Source: an uncultured Draconibacterium sp.
GTDB lineage: Bacteria > Bacteroidota > Bacteroidia > Bacteroidales > Prolixibacteraceae
Assembly: GCF_963676735.1 (NCBI RefSeq)
Contig: NZ_OY781464.1
Span: 1,149,001-1,213,000, forward strand
DNA length: 64,000 nt
Direction of reading: 5' to 3'
Made by a program: the position numbers and the translations under genes. Shown here piece by piece: positions 36,076 to 45,274 of this stretch. Below the pieces are notes generated by a model. That model made no database searches, was not told where the DNA came from, and was given only the letters and a program-made list of their open reading frames with translations. Numbering within the stretch: the stretch's first letter is position 1; every line of letters begins with the position of its first letter.

Positions 36076-36651
36076 GTGTCAGAGCTAAATCAAAATCAAT
36101 TTCTGTTATCGGAATTACAGCACGGACAGGGAAATGCTTTTGATTTTATTTTCCGTAAATACTATAAAAGACTGTGTATTCAGGCAAATCTTCATGTAAA
36201 AGATTTAGATAAATCGCAAAGTTTGGTTCAGGAGTGTTTTATTAAACTGTGGGAAAACCGCAGTTCAGCTAGCGAAATAAAAAATCTGTCAGCTTATTTA
36301 TCTTTTATGGTACGCAACAAGTGCATCGATTATTTACGCGGGCATAAAGATTTCGAGTTACTTGATGGTGAAATGGAGAATGAAAAAACGGTTAACAGCA
36401 CGGAAGAACAGTTACTATCAAAAGATTTTGAAGAGAAGTTACTCGCAGCCCTTGAGATACTACCGGACAGAAGTAGGGAAGCTTTTATTTACAGTAGAAT
36501 GGAAGGCCTGACTTATAAAGAGATTGCTGAAAAAATGAAGATCTCCAACAAAGCGGTGGAGGCGCTTATTGCCCGAGCATTGCGAATTCTTCGGGTAGAA
36601 TTAAAAGATTATTTGCCACTTCTTCTCCTGTTGCTTCAAATTCGAAAATAA
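36076..36651 (+). CDS. ECF sigma-70 factor (FecI-like) of PUL B
   Basis: A protein of about 191 residues from GTG 36076 (V read as Met, then SELNQNQFLLSELQHGQGNAFDF). The frame extends to a TTG at 36046, but that codon lies inside the candidate promoter box, so GTG is preferred. Region 2: AFDFIFRKYYKRLCIQANLH and SLVQECFIKLWENRSS; region 4: LPDRSREAFIYSRMEGLTYKEIAEKMKISNKAVEALIARALRILR. The C-terminus is a hydrophobic tail (DYLPLLLLLLQ). It should drive the SusCD operon of PUL B under control of the FecR protein encoded 160 bases downstream. Confidence 0.87.
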   Translation: MSELNQNQFLLSELQHGQGNAFDFIFRKYYKRLCIQANLHVKDLDKSQSLVQECFIKLWENRSSASEIKNLSAYLSFMVRNKCIDYLRGHKDFELLDGEMENEKTVNSTEEQLLSKDFEEKLLAALEILPDRSREAFIYSRMEGLTYKEIAEKMKISNKAVEALIARALRILRVELKDYLPLLLLLLQIRK

Positions 36652-36810
36652 AATTTAAATAGTCTCTAAAATTATTCCTGTCATTTTTTATATAAATCTT
36701 CTGGTATTCGTATTTATGAAAAGTTGATAAAAAAAACTGATTTTTATTTTTTCACATAGGGTAATCCCAATTCCGTTTCGTCTTGATAAAAAGAAAGCGT
36801 AGAAAAGACG

Positions 36811-37851
36811 GTGAGAACACAAAATATAGATCAAATAATTACAAGAAAGCTAGCCGGAGAGATTAGCAACGAAGAACTGGCGATGCTTAATAACTGGTTG
36901 GCAGAGTCGGAAGAAAACCGGAAAGAATATGCTGCTTTAGTGCAATTGTGGGATAAATCAAAAAAATTGTATTTGTCAGAAGAAATTGATGTTGAACTAG
37001 CCCTAAAACAAACCCGCAAACGTATTGGGTTTAGCACTAAAACGCGTTGGATTATTTATGCACGTCAGGCTGCGGCTGTTTTATTATTGTCAGTAGCCCT
37101 TTCGTTTTTTTATAACTATATAACTCCGCTGGTAAAAACGGAAACAGCACAGGAAAGCATCTACCAGGAAATTAGGGCCAGCTTTGGCACCCAAACAAAA
37201 GTTACCCTGGCCGATGGCACAAGCGTGTGGTTAAACTCAGGAAGTTCATTGCGTTTTCCAACCTCATTTAATAAATCCAAAAACCGCGAAGTTGAACTAA
37301 ATGGTGAAGGTTATTTTGAAGTGATTAAAAATACCGAAAAACCATTTGTGGTAAACACGTCAACGCTTGGAGTAAAAGTATATGGTACCTCGTTTAATGT
37401 AACGGCCTACAAAAAGGATAAGTCGATGATGGTGGCTTTGGTTGAAGGTAAGGTTAGTATGATTGAAAGGAATGGCAAGGAAGGAAAGGAATTACTGATT
37501 TTAAAACCGAACGATGTTGTAGAGTACAAATCAGAAGAAAATAAAATATACCATAAGGTGGAGCCACATATGTACAAATATACTGCATGGAAAGAAGGTA
37601 AAATCGTTTTCTTTAACGATCCGATATCGGTAGTTGTGCAACGATTGCAAAAATGGTATAATGTTGACGTTGAGATTAACGACCAGCGCTTGTTCGACTA
37701 TCGCTTTACTGCAACTTTTATCGACGAATCACTGGAACAGGTATTTAAACTCCTTTGCCTGTCGTCTCAAATGCAATACGAGATTATCCCCTCAAAAAAA
37801 CTAAACGACGATTCATTTACAAAACGAAAAGTAATACTAACAATCAAATAA
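36811..37851 (+). CDS. FecR-family anti-sigma factor of PUL B
   Basis: A 346-residue inner-membrane protein starting at GTG 36811; no better ATG lies near. Cytoplasmic sigma-binding region (NEELAMLNNWLAESEENRKEY), one membrane segment near residues 80-97 (AAAVLLLSVALSFFY), the FecR domain (ASFGTQTKVTLADGTSVWLN, REVELNGEGYFEVIKNTEKP, KVYGTSFNVTAY) and a DUF4974-type C-terminus (IVFFNDPISVVVQRLQKWYN). It pairs with the sigma factor upstream and the STN domain of the SusC downstream. Compared with PUL A there is no hairpin ahead of it. Confidence 0.92.
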   Translation: MRTQNIDQIITRKLAGEISNEELAMLNNWLAESEENRKEYAALVQLWDKSKKLYLSEEIDVELALKQTRKRIGFSTKTRWIIYARQAAAVLLLSVALSFFYNYITPLVKTETAQESIYQEIRASFGTQTKVTLADGTSVWLNSGSSLRFPTSFNKSKNREVELNGEGYFEVIKNTEKPFVVNTSTLGVKVYGTSFNVTAYKKDKSMMVALVEGKVSMIERNGKEGKELLILKPNDVVEYKSEENKIYHKVEPHMYKYTAWKEGKIVFFNDPISVVVQRLQKWYNVDVEINDQRLFDYRFTATFIDESLEQVFKLLCLSSQMQYEIIPSKKLNDDSFTKRKVILTIK

Positions 37852-37860
37852 AATAAATCA

Positions 37861-37874
37861 AAAGTATCACCTAA
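37861..37874 (+). promoter_or_regulatory. Conserved 14-base element right after fecR (PUL B copy)
   Basis: AAAGTATCACCTAA, 13 of 14 identical to the PUL A copy at 7181 and in the same place relative to fecR. Candidate ECF-sigma promoter or conserved start of the susC leader. Confidence 0.4.
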
Positions 37875-37905
37875 AAACTAAAACGCTTATGGAAAAAGAC
37901 TAACT

Positions 37906-37939
37906 AAAAAAACAGGAATGTGTTGGCGCACATCCCTGT
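37906..37939 (-). terminator. Intrinsic terminator on the minus strand between fecR and susC (PUL B)
   Basis: On the minus strand ACAGGGATGTG (37939-37929) pairs with CACATTCCTGT (37922-37912), 11 base pairs with one G-U, around the loop CGCCAA (37928-37923), and seven T residues (complement of 37906-37912) overlap and follow it. Read on the plus strand the G-U becomes an A-C mismatch. Confidence 0.78.
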
Positions 37940-37996
37940 CAATCTCATCACCTGAACCTTCATTTCAGGTAAATAATTATTGTATTCATTAAAATA
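37906..37996 (-). ncRNA. Candidate cis-antisense small RNA opposite the susC leader (PUL B)
   Basis: On the minus strand TAAATTTG (38009 to 38002), an exact TAnnTTTG match, overlaps the susC start codon. A transcript from about 37996 would carry a 5' hairpin (arms ACCTGAA 37950-37956 and TTCAGGT 37964-37970) and end at a hairpin plus seven T residues near 37906, about 90 bases long. The layout is the same as in PUL A while the bases differ widely, so structure rather than sequence has been kept. It matches the position of known DonS-type repressors of susC homologues. Transcription itself is inferred. Confidence 0.62.
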
Positions 37997-38001
37997 CCGA
38001 A

Positions 38002-38009
38002 CAAATTTA
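38002..38009 (-). promoter_or_regulatory. Minus-strand -7 box overlapping the susC start codon (PUL B)
   Basis: TAAATTTG on the minus strand fits TAnnTTTG exactly and is in the same register to the susC ATG as the PUL A box. Confidence 0.42.
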
Positions 38010-41000
38010 TGAAAAAGAATGAAATTCGGTGGGATAACTTGTATTTGTTATTCTCGCCCAAAACGTTTTTAATTATGAAACTGATAGTCTTTATCATTTG
38101 TTTCTCAACATTTGGGGTATTGGCCTCAAATTCCTATTCTCAGGTAACTAAATTATCGCTTAATTACAGCAACACTTCAATTCAGGAGATTCTGGTTGAA
38201 ATAGAAGAAAGCAGCGAGTTCTACTTCTTGTATAACAATAAGTTAATTGATGTAGAACGGAAAGTAAACATTGATGTAGAAAACAAACAAATTACCGAGG
38301 TATTGGATAAGCTGTTTTCTGCCGATGAAGTAAGCTACTCAATAATGGACCGACAAATTGTACTAACTCCGATAAGTGCAAAAGCATCAACGGTTCAGCA
38401 GCAAAAAGCCATCAGCGGAACGATAGTTGATGAAAATAGCCAGCCGTTACCCGGAGTTACTGTAATTATTAAAGGTACAACTAACGGCACAGTTACCGGA
38501 ATAGATGGAAATTATACCCTGACAGATGTTCCTGAAGGTGCAGTTCTGCAATTCTCATTTGTAGGGATGCGTACACAGGAAATTGAGGTGGGTGCACAAA
38601 CCACAATAAATATTACCATGATGGCAGATGCCATTGGCCTTCAGGAAGTGGTTGCCATTGGATACGGTACAACAACCGTAAAAGATGCAACAGGTGCTGT
38701 TTCATCAGTGCGTGCCGATGATTTCAATAAAGGCTTTGTTGCTTCGCCCGAACAGTTAATTCAGGGGCGTTCAGCCGGGGTGCAAATAACCTCTTCAAGT
38801 GGCGAGCCGGGAGCTGCAATTAACATAAATATTCGTGGTACATCATCAGTGCGAAGTGGTAATAATCCGCTGTACGTTGTTGATGGTGTTGCGTTAAGTG
38901 GCGACAATGTATCGCCCGATGGAGATGGAAGTTTTGGAGGAAGTACGGCTCGTAACCCTTTAAACTTTTTAAATCCGGATGATATTAAAGACATCAGTAT
39001 TCTGAAAGATGCATCGGCAACGGCAATTTACGGTTCGCGTGGAGCAAACGGGGTGGTAATTATTACAACCAAAAGTGGCAAAGGAATGGCCGGTGGTGGT
39101 ATTGAGTACAGCACATCTATGGGAGTAAGTACTGTCTCAAAAAGATACGATGTGTTGGAACCTGAAGAATATTTAAATGCAATTGACGATTTAGGCGGTA
39201 ACTCTGCCTCGCTCGATGCCGGTTACGATACCGATTGGCAAGACCAGATCTACCGAACTGGTATTTCGCAAACGCATAACCTTTCTTACAGCAGCTCATC
39301 AGCAAAAGGAGATTACCGTGCGTCAATGAGCTATTTTAAGCAAAATGGTATTATCGAGGAAAGTTCGCTTGAACGGTTCACTGCCAGAATTAACGGTAAC
39401 CGCAACTATTTCGATGATAAACTGAAGTTTTCTACACAACTTACCGTTTCAAATGTAAAAGACCAGGGAGTACCGATTGGAAACACACCAAACCATTATG
39501 GCGATCTTATTGCATCGGCCCTTTATATGAACCCAACCGAGCCCGTATATTTAGAAGACGGTTCACTAAACCAACCATCGTACGATCGGTTGAATCCCTT
39601 AGCCATGCTGGAGTACAGTGCAGATAACACCAGTACTTTGCGTGCCTTACTCAGTTTGTCTGCTGAATATCAAATCACCAAAGATTTATCTATCAAAACC
39701 ATTTATGGTTACGATATGTCAAAATCAGACAGAACATACGCGTACTCTCCGTTATTGTATGCAAATGGAATTTGGGAGAATGGCCGTGCCGGATTAACTA
39801 CTATTAGCATGGATAATGGCCTGTGGGAAAATTTTATCAATTACAAGAAAACGTTTGACCAGGTAGTATTTACCGGATTATTGGGCTACTCTTACCAATT
39901 TTTCAATACAAAAGGTTCAAATATGAACGCCGGTAAATTCAGGTTTGACGACCTGGATCTGATGATGAATAATATGGCATCAGGCGAATCGATTGTTGGT
40001 AACACCTGGAAATCGAAAGATGAATTGCAATCGTATTTTGCCCGTTTAAATTTTGTGGCTAAAGATAAATGGTTGGTAACAGCTACCGTTCGAGCCGATG
40101 GTTCAACCCGGTTTGGTACCAATAACAAATACGGTTACTTCCCGTCAATGGCATTGGGGTATCGTTTGTCGGAAGAAGATTTTATTCCTGAATCAATTTC
40201 GAATTTGAAAATTCGTTTGGGATGGGGGATTACCGGTAACCAGGAGATTCCGCATAACTTATATTCGCAACGTCAGCGTTACGGAACTTCGGGTATTACC
40301 AATAGCGGGGATATAAATATTGGAACCTTGTACAATGTTACATTTGCAAATCCTGATTTGCAGTGGGAAACCACAAAACAGTTTAATGGCGGTATCGATT
40401 TTGGTTTTAACGATAATAAAATCAGAGGTACAGTTGATTTCTACCACAAAACCACTACCGATCTGTTAATACAGCAACGAAGCGCACAGCCTGCTCCGCA
40501 ATCTTACTTCTGGACGAACCTGGATGCCAACATTATTAATGCGGGTGTCGACTTTTCTTTATCAGCCGATTTAATCTCAGGTCGTGATTTTAGCTGGGAA
40601 TTTACTTCAAACCTAAGCTACAATAAAAATGAAGTAAAAGATTTTGCAACTACAATTGAAACGGGTAGGCTCGACGGACAAGGGCTTACAGGCGTTTTTG
40701 TTCAACGTATTGCAAATAACCAGCCAATGTATGCCTATTTCCTACGTATTTTTGAAGGATTTGATAGCAACGGACTGGCTGTGTACAAAGAAGATAAACC
40801 GGTGTATACCGGAGATAGCCCAATACCTAAAGTAAGCATGGGGTTAACCAATACTTTCAGGTATAAAAATTTCGATTGTAACGTTTATTTGAACGGACAG
40901 TTTGGCCATAAGATATACAGCAATACAGCCAATGCTTTCTTTTATGCAGGTAACCTGGCTATCGGACGAAACGTACCTAGTTATATTGTCGGAAACGGAG

Positions 41001-41293
41001 AAGCTGCAGTGAATACCGCCGATCCATCAACACGATTTTTAGAAGACGGCTCATTTGTTCGCTTGCAGGATGTTACACTGGGGTATAATATTCCGGTGTC
41101 GAAAATAAAGAACATTTCGAAATTACGCTTGTCGTTAACAGGCCAGAATTTATTTGTAATTACAGATTACAGCGGACAGGATCCGGAGGTAAATGTAAAC
41201 AAAGCTAATAATGGTGTTCCTTCTTTGGGAATTGATTACACCACTTATCCGCGTTCAAGAACAATACTAATGGGGCTAAGTGTACAATTCTAA
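38009..41293 (+). CDS. SusC/RagA TonB-dependent outer-membrane receptor with STN domain (PUL B)
   Basis: A 1094-residue receptor. Signal peptide (LIVFIICFSTFGVLA near residues 24-38), STN domain (about 48-113, EILVEIEESSEFYFLYNNKL), carboxypeptidase-regulatory-like domain (about 132-205, SGTIVDENSQPLPGVTVIIKG), then EVVAIGYGTTTVKDATGAVSSV and a plug ending in DISILKDASATAIYGSRGANGVV, and a barrel to the terminal Phe (LMGLSVQF). The domains before the barrel are close to those of the PUL A receptor, whereas the barrels differ, which fits related signalling and different ligands. It works with the SusD encoded just downstream and signals to the FecR upstream. Confidence 0.96.
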   Translation: MKKNEIRWDNLYLLFSPKTFLIMKLIVFIICFSTFGVLASNSYSQVTKLSLNYSNTSIQEILVEIEESSEFYFLYNNKLIDVERKVNIDVENKQITEVLDKLFSADEVSYSIMDRQIVLTPISAKASTVQQQKAISGTIVDENSQPLPGVTVIIKGTTNGTVTGIDGNYTLTDVPEGAVLQFSFVGMRTQEIEVGAQTTINITMMADAIGLQEVVAIGYGTTTVKDATGAVSSVRADDFNKGFVASPEQLIQGRSAGVQITSSSGEPGAAININIRGTSSVRSGNNPLYVVDGVALSGDNVSPDGDGSFGGSTARNPLNFLNPDDIKDISILKDASATAIYGSRGANGVVIITTKSGKGMAGGGIEYSTSMGVSTVSKRYDVLEPEEYLNAIDDLGGNSASLDAGYDTDWQDQIYRTGISQTHNLSYSSSSAKGDYRASMSYFKQNGIIEESSLERFTARINGNRNYFDDKLKFSTQLTVSNVKDQGVPIGNTPNHYGDLIASALYMNPTEPVYLEDGSLNQPSYDRLNPLAMLEYSADNTSTLRALLSLSAEYQITKDLSIKTIYGYDMSKSDRTYAYSPLLYANGIWENGRAGLTTISMDNGLWENFINYKKTFDQVVFTGLLGYSYQFFNTKGSNMNAGKFRFDDLDLMMNNMASGESIVGNTWKSKDELQSYFARLNFVAKDKWLVTATVRADGSTRFGTNNKYGYFPSMALGYRLSEEDFIPESISNLKIRLGWGITGNQEIPHNLYSQRQRYGTSGITNSGDINIGTLYNVTFANPDLQWETTKQFNGGIDFGFNDNKIRGTVDFYHKTTTDLLIQQRSAQPAPQSYFWTNLDANIINAGVDFSLSADLISGRDFSWEFTSNLSYNKNEVKDFATTIETGRLDGQGLTGVFVQRIANNQPMYAYFLRIFEGFDSNGLAVYKEDKPVYTGDSPIPKVSMGLTNTFRYKNFDCNVYLNGQFGHKIYSNTANAFFYAGNLAIGRNVPSYIVGNGEAAVNTADPSTRFLEDGSFVRLQDVTLGYNIPVSKIKNISKLRLSLTGQNLFVITDYSGQDPEVNVNKANNGVPSLGIDYTTYPRSRTILMGLSVQF

Positions 41294-41312
41294 AACAAAA
41301 AAAATGATTGAC

Positions 41313-42800
41313 ATGAAAAGAGATTATAAATACATAGTAATGGTTTGTACTCTGTTGTTCGGGATTGTATTTTCGGGCTGTACAGACCTTGAGGTTGAAT
41401 TTAACGATTCGTATTACGTAGAACAAACCGACGAGGGATTTACAAAAGTTGATGTTGAAGCGGTTCTGATATCGGCGTACAGTAGACTTAATTCAATTGT
41501 GGGAAGTTCGTATAACGGGGTGAGCGGATTAAACGAGCAAACTTCTGATGAATTAATGATTCCGACACGTGCAACCGACTGGGGAAACGGTGGTGTACAT
41601 CGTCTGTTACATGCACACAACTGGGATGCAGCACATAACGATATTTTGAGCGTTTGGAACGATTTGAATGTTGGTGTTTATTATTGTAACCAGATTTTGG
41701 CTTCAAATCCAACAACTCTTCAGGCTGCCGAGGCAAAAACCATTCGTGCTTATTTAATGTATCACCTTATCGATTTATTTGGCCAGGTGCCTTTTCGCGA
41801 AGTGGATCAGGGAGTTGATGAAGATCCTGCAGTGTGGAATCGCTCTGAAGCTTTTGATTTTGCTGTTGGCGAACTCGAAGCTGTTATGAACGACCTTCCG
41901 GATGGCGGACCCGATGTGGAAGACCCAACAAAAATGAGTAAGGCATTTGTACACGCACTACTCGCAAAGTTTTACATAAGTAAAGCGGTTTACAAATCAG
42001 CTAATCCGGCCGGGCCATATACTTTCGAGGCTGCCGATATGAATAAGGTTGTTGCGCATTGCGATGCCGTTCAATCCTATGGTTACGAATTGGAAGAGAA
42101 CTATTTTGATAACTTTAACAAAAACAGCCGCAAAGAAAAAATTCTGACTTTCACCAAGTGGTGGAATGGGATGTGGATTTGGCCACAATTGCACAATAGC
42201 CAGGGAGGATGGAATGGAGCAACAACTTTGGGTAGCTTTTACGATAAGTTTGAAACAAATGACAAACGTTTGTTTTACAGCCCTGATGGTGGCAGAGGTT
42301 TTGGCTTGTTGGAAGGTTTGCAAACAAAAAGCGATGGATCTACCTATTTGAACAGATCGGGAGAACCATTAGTATTTACAAAAGAAGTATTACTTACCGG
42401 TAATGCCGATTTTGAAGGAATTCGTGTTTTGAAATACGATCCGAACAGCGATGATGGTTTCGTATTGATGCGCTATGCAGATATACGCTTGTTAAAAGCA
42501 GAGGCCATTTTGCGCGGAGCTACCGCTACCAATGGCGAAACTGCCGAAAGCATTGTGAATGAATTAAGAACAATACGAGGCGCAAGCAATACTACTGTAA
42601 ACCTTGAGATGTTGCTGGATGAACGTGGCCGTGAATTATATTGGGAAGGTATAAGACGTTCTGACCAGGTACGTTTTGGAACCTTTAGTACCACAACATG
42701 GGAGTTTAAAGACGTAACCGATGACAATCTGGTGTTATTTCCAATACCTAACCTGGCTGTTGAGTCAAATCCTAATTTTACACAAAATCCAGGATATTAA
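41313..42800 (+). CDS. SusD/RagB surface glycan-binding lipoprotein (PUL B)
   Basis: A protein of about 495 residues. ATG 41313 gives the best signal peptide (MKRDYKYIVMVCTLLFGIVF, lipobox FSGC); ATG 41304 is also possible, while a start at 41280 would overlap susC and is unlikely. SusD signature AEAKTIRAYLMYHLIDLFGQVPFRE in the N-terminal half, and LMRYADIRLLKAEAILRG with the final FPIPNLAVESNPNFTQNPGY typical of the C-terminus. It pairs with the preceding SusC. A terminator follows, so SusCD forms its own transcript. Confidence 0.95.
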   Translation: MKRDYKYIVMVCTLLFGIVFSGCTDLEVEFNDSYYVEQTDEGFTKVDVEAVLISAYSRLNSIVGSSYNGVSGLNEQTSDELMIPTRATDWGNGGVHRLLHAHNWDAAHNDILSVWNDLNVGVYYCNQILASNPTTLQAAEAKTIRAYLMYHLIDLFGQVPFREVDQGVDEDPAVWNRSEAFDFAVGELEAVMNDLPDGGPDVEDPTKMSKAFVHALLAKFYISKAVYKSANPAGPYTFEAADMNKVVAHCDAVQSYGYELEENYFDNFNKNSRKEKILTFTKWWNGMWIWPQLHNSQGGWNGATTLGSFYDKFETNDKRLFYSPDGGRGFGLLEGLQTKSDGSTYLNRSGEPLVFTKEVLLTGNADFEGIRVLKYDPNSDDGFVLMRYADIRLLKAEAILRGATATNGETAESIVNELRTIRGASNTTVNLEMLLDERGRELYWEGIRRSDQVRFGTFSTTTWEFKDVTDDNLVLFPIPNLAVESNPNFTQNPGY

Positions 42801-42823
42801 ATTTAAAATGAATAGAATAAATA

Positions 42824-42858
42824 GCATAGGAAGCCTCATTAAAATGAGGCTCCTTGCT
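42824..42858 (+). terminator. Terminator after the PUL B SusCD operon
   Basis: A long stem with two single-base bulges: AGCATAGGAAGCCTCAT (to 42839) pairs with ATGAGGCTCCTTGCT (from 42844) around TAAA, followed by TTTGTTTTT. Confidence 0.85.
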
Positions 42859-42935
42859 TTTGTTTTTATCTGATATCAATCAATTGGTATAAATCATATA
42901 ATTCACTCGAACCAACTTATAACTTCACTTCTATC

Positions 42936-45014
42936 ATGGCTTCAAATGTTCACAAAGAAATATGGCATTCCTTGTTGTTCTTTATCTGTTTATTTACTAT
43001 TTCTGCTTGTTCAAACGATATTTATGTTTCGCCTAAGGGGAACGACGCAAACAAGGGAAGTAAAAATGCGCCGCTTCAAACTTTAGCTGCTGCACAACAA
43101 GCTGTTCGCAACTTAAAAAAAGAAGGAGTCCCCAATGGTGGAATTAATATTTATCTACATGGAGGAACCTATAATCTGGATGAAACACTTGTGTTTTCGG
43201 AAGAAGACTCCGGTGAAAAAGGCAAAGCAATAAAATGGCAGGCAGTAGAGGGTGAAACACCTGTAATTAGTGGTGGACAACAGGTGAAAGGCTGGCAAGA
43301 ATGGAAAAATGGTATTTGGTGGGCACCCTTAAACCGTGAAACTAAATTAAGAGCGTTGTATGTAAACCAACGTGCTGCTAAAATGGCCAAAAAGAAAAGT
43401 AGAATTAAAGCGCAGGGGTGGTATGGGCAATTTGAAATAACCGGCCAGGAACCATGGGCGATGACAGAAGGAACGCGAGCAGATGGTCTGATGTTTAATT
43501 CAGATGAATTGCCCCTTTTGAAAAATGCAGAAGACATTGAAATACGTAATCAGACTACTTGGACTATGAATCGAATTTCGCTGAGGGAAATGGTACGTGA
43601 GGGAAATTATACCATTGCATTATTACAGCAACCCTTTGGAGCCATTGCACAGATGCATAGCTGGGGCTGCGCACTTCAGCCGGATTCGGAATATGAGGTT
43701 TTTAACGCATTGGAATTTTTGGATGAACCGGGTGAATTTTATTTCGATCGCGAAGCAAAAAAGTTGTACTACTATCCACTTGATAATGAAGTTGTGGTTA
43801 GCTCTGAGGTAATTGTGCCGGTTTTAGAGCAGTTGGTAGTATTAAAAGGAACGAATCGCGATAAACGTATTCATGACCTTACTTTTGAAGGAATTACTTT
43901 TGCGCATACCCATTGGGAGATGATGCGGGTAGAGAATTCGACCGGAGCAACAGGAGTACAGGCAAATGCACTGGCCACAAAATATATCGACCACGGCAAC
44001 TGGCATCTTAATAAGTATACTTCTACCGATCTGTCGTCTGCTGCTGTTTCTGTTTATTCGGCAGACCGGATTACATTTGCCAATAACCGCTTTGAATTAA
44101 ATGAGGCCATGTCGTTAAACCTCGAAAATCACGTAACTAATGCAAAAGTAATTGGCAACATATTTTGGTATTCGGGAAGTGTTGCAATAAATGTCGGACA
44201 CCCACAGCATGTCTACATTGGCCGGCAAAATGGCGATAATTATGGTTGGGGACCTTACCATATTGATAATTCAAAAGATAAGTATGATGAAACAGAAGAG
44301 GGGCTTTGTGAGCAGATTGAAATCTCAAACAACCTAACCCGTCATACCAGTTGGGAGCACCCGCCTTCATTCCCAATAAATGTATTTTATGCAGCCGACC
44401 TGAACATTGCTCACAACGATATTGGAACAACGCCATATGGCGGAATAGCTGTTGGCTGGGGCTGGTGGGAATGGCTCGGAAATGCTCGCTATGTGGAAGA
44501 GGCCAAAAATAAGCCATCGCAAAATATGCGCAATATTAAAGTAAATTACAATAAAATTGAAGGTGCTGTTAATACCCTCCACGATTGTGGTGCCATTTAT
44601 TTTTTAGGAAGACTGGAGCCTGAAGCAAAGGATGGTGAAGAGCAAAAATATGCCGAAATTCAGGGCAATTACATTCTTAACATGCATAATGGCCATCTTA
44701 TTCGCGGTATGCATCCGGATGCAGGAACGCAATACTGCCACTTTTTTAATAATGTTTTTGATATCCCGGAAGGAATGCTAACTATTTGCGCAACACCCTG
44801 GCAGGACAAAGGCCGTTGGCTTATTGAAGATAACTATACTACTGCCACTCCGATATGGAACCACTGGCCTGAAAAAGGACCAAATAATACTGTTGAGATA
44901 CGAAATAATTACCATGTGCCGGATAAAAACTGGCCCGAAGCTGCCAAAGCAATTATTGAAAATGCCGGACTTGAGGAAGCGTACAAGCATCTTTTTGAAT
45001 TAATTGAAGAATAG
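42936..45014 (+). CDS. GH141-like right-handed beta-helix glycosidase, lipoprotein (paralogue 2)
   Basis: A 692-residue lipoprotein (lipobox ISAC near residue 24). Opening IYVSPKGNDANKGSKNAPL, INIYLHGGTYNL, EEDSGEKGKAIKWQAV and PVISGGQQVKGW are the family hallmarks, followed by beta-helix coils (FANNRFELNEAMSLNLE, VIGNIFWYSGSVAINVGHPQH, VNYNKIEGAVNTLHDCGAIYF). It is the most divergent of the three GH141-like proteins here; the other two (17429 and 47788) resemble each other far more. It shares the DCGAIYF/DDGGIIY coil, probably part of the active-site groove. Possible activities are fucosidase or xylanase-like. It follows the SusCD terminator and has its own leader. Confidence 0.75.
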   Translation: MASNVHKEIWHSLLFFICLFTISACSNDIYVSPKGNDANKGSKNAPLQTLAAAQQAVRNLKKEGVPNGGINIYLHGGTYNLDETLVFSEEDSGEKGKAIKWQAVEGETPVISGGQQVKGWQEWKNGIWWAPLNRETKLRALYVNQRAAKMAKKKSRIKAQGWYGQFEITGQEPWAMTEGTRADGLMFNSDELPLLKNAEDIEIRNQTTWTMNRISLREMVREGNYTIALLQQPFGAIAQMHSWGCALQPDSEYEVFNALEFLDEPGEFYFDREAKKLYYYPLDNEVVVSSEVIVPVLEQLVVLKGTNRDKRIHDLTFEGITFAHTHWEMMRVENSTGATGVQANALATKYIDHGNWHLNKYTSTDLSSAAVSVYSADRITFANNRFELNEAMSLNLENHVTNAKVIGNIFWYSGSVAINVGHPQHVYIGRQNGDNYGWGPYHIDNSKDKYDETEEGLCEQIEISNNLTRHTSWEHPPSFPINVFYAADLNIAHNDIGTTPYGGIAVGWGWWEWLGNARYVEEAKNKPSQNMRNIKVNYNKIEGAVNTLHDCGAIYFLGRLEPEAKDGEEQKYAEIQGNYILNMHNGHLIRGMHPDAGTQYCHFFNNVFDIPEGMLTICATPWQDKGRWLIEDNYTTATPIWNHWPEKGPNNTVEIRNNYHVPDKNWPEAAKAIIENAGLEEAYKHLFELIEE

Positions 45015-45016
45015 AG

Positions 45017-45035
45017 CCTGTTTAAGAAAAACAGG
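45017..45035 (+). terminator. Weak hairpin after the GH141-like lipoprotein gene
   Basis: CCTGTTT (45017-45023) pairs with AAACAGG (45029-45035) around AAGAA, followed only by TTTAAT. It starts 3 bases after the stop codon. A terminator is plausible but the T run is short. The remaining bases to 45274 show no gene. Confidence 0.4.
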
Positions 45036-45274
45036 TTTAATGGGAAATAAATTACAATACTTAGGTTGATACGTTTTTACAGAATTGACCGTTGTGCAAA
45101 AAATGTATATTATTTTTCGTAAAAGAAATATCTTGAAATAAATTTAATGCATTAAAGCCGATTTGTTTGATCGATTAAATTATAGAGCCATTTTATGTAA
45201 CTTACTATAAAAGTGTGTTGTTAAAAGAACAATACTTGTTTGTTTAAGTATCCAGTAAAACTAACGCTAATAGT

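Noticed and set aside
35876..36088. A 70-codon frame upstream of the PUL B sigma gene
   Set aside because: AT-rich intergenic sequence giving hydrophobic residues by composition; it overlaps the promoter and the start of the sigma gene.
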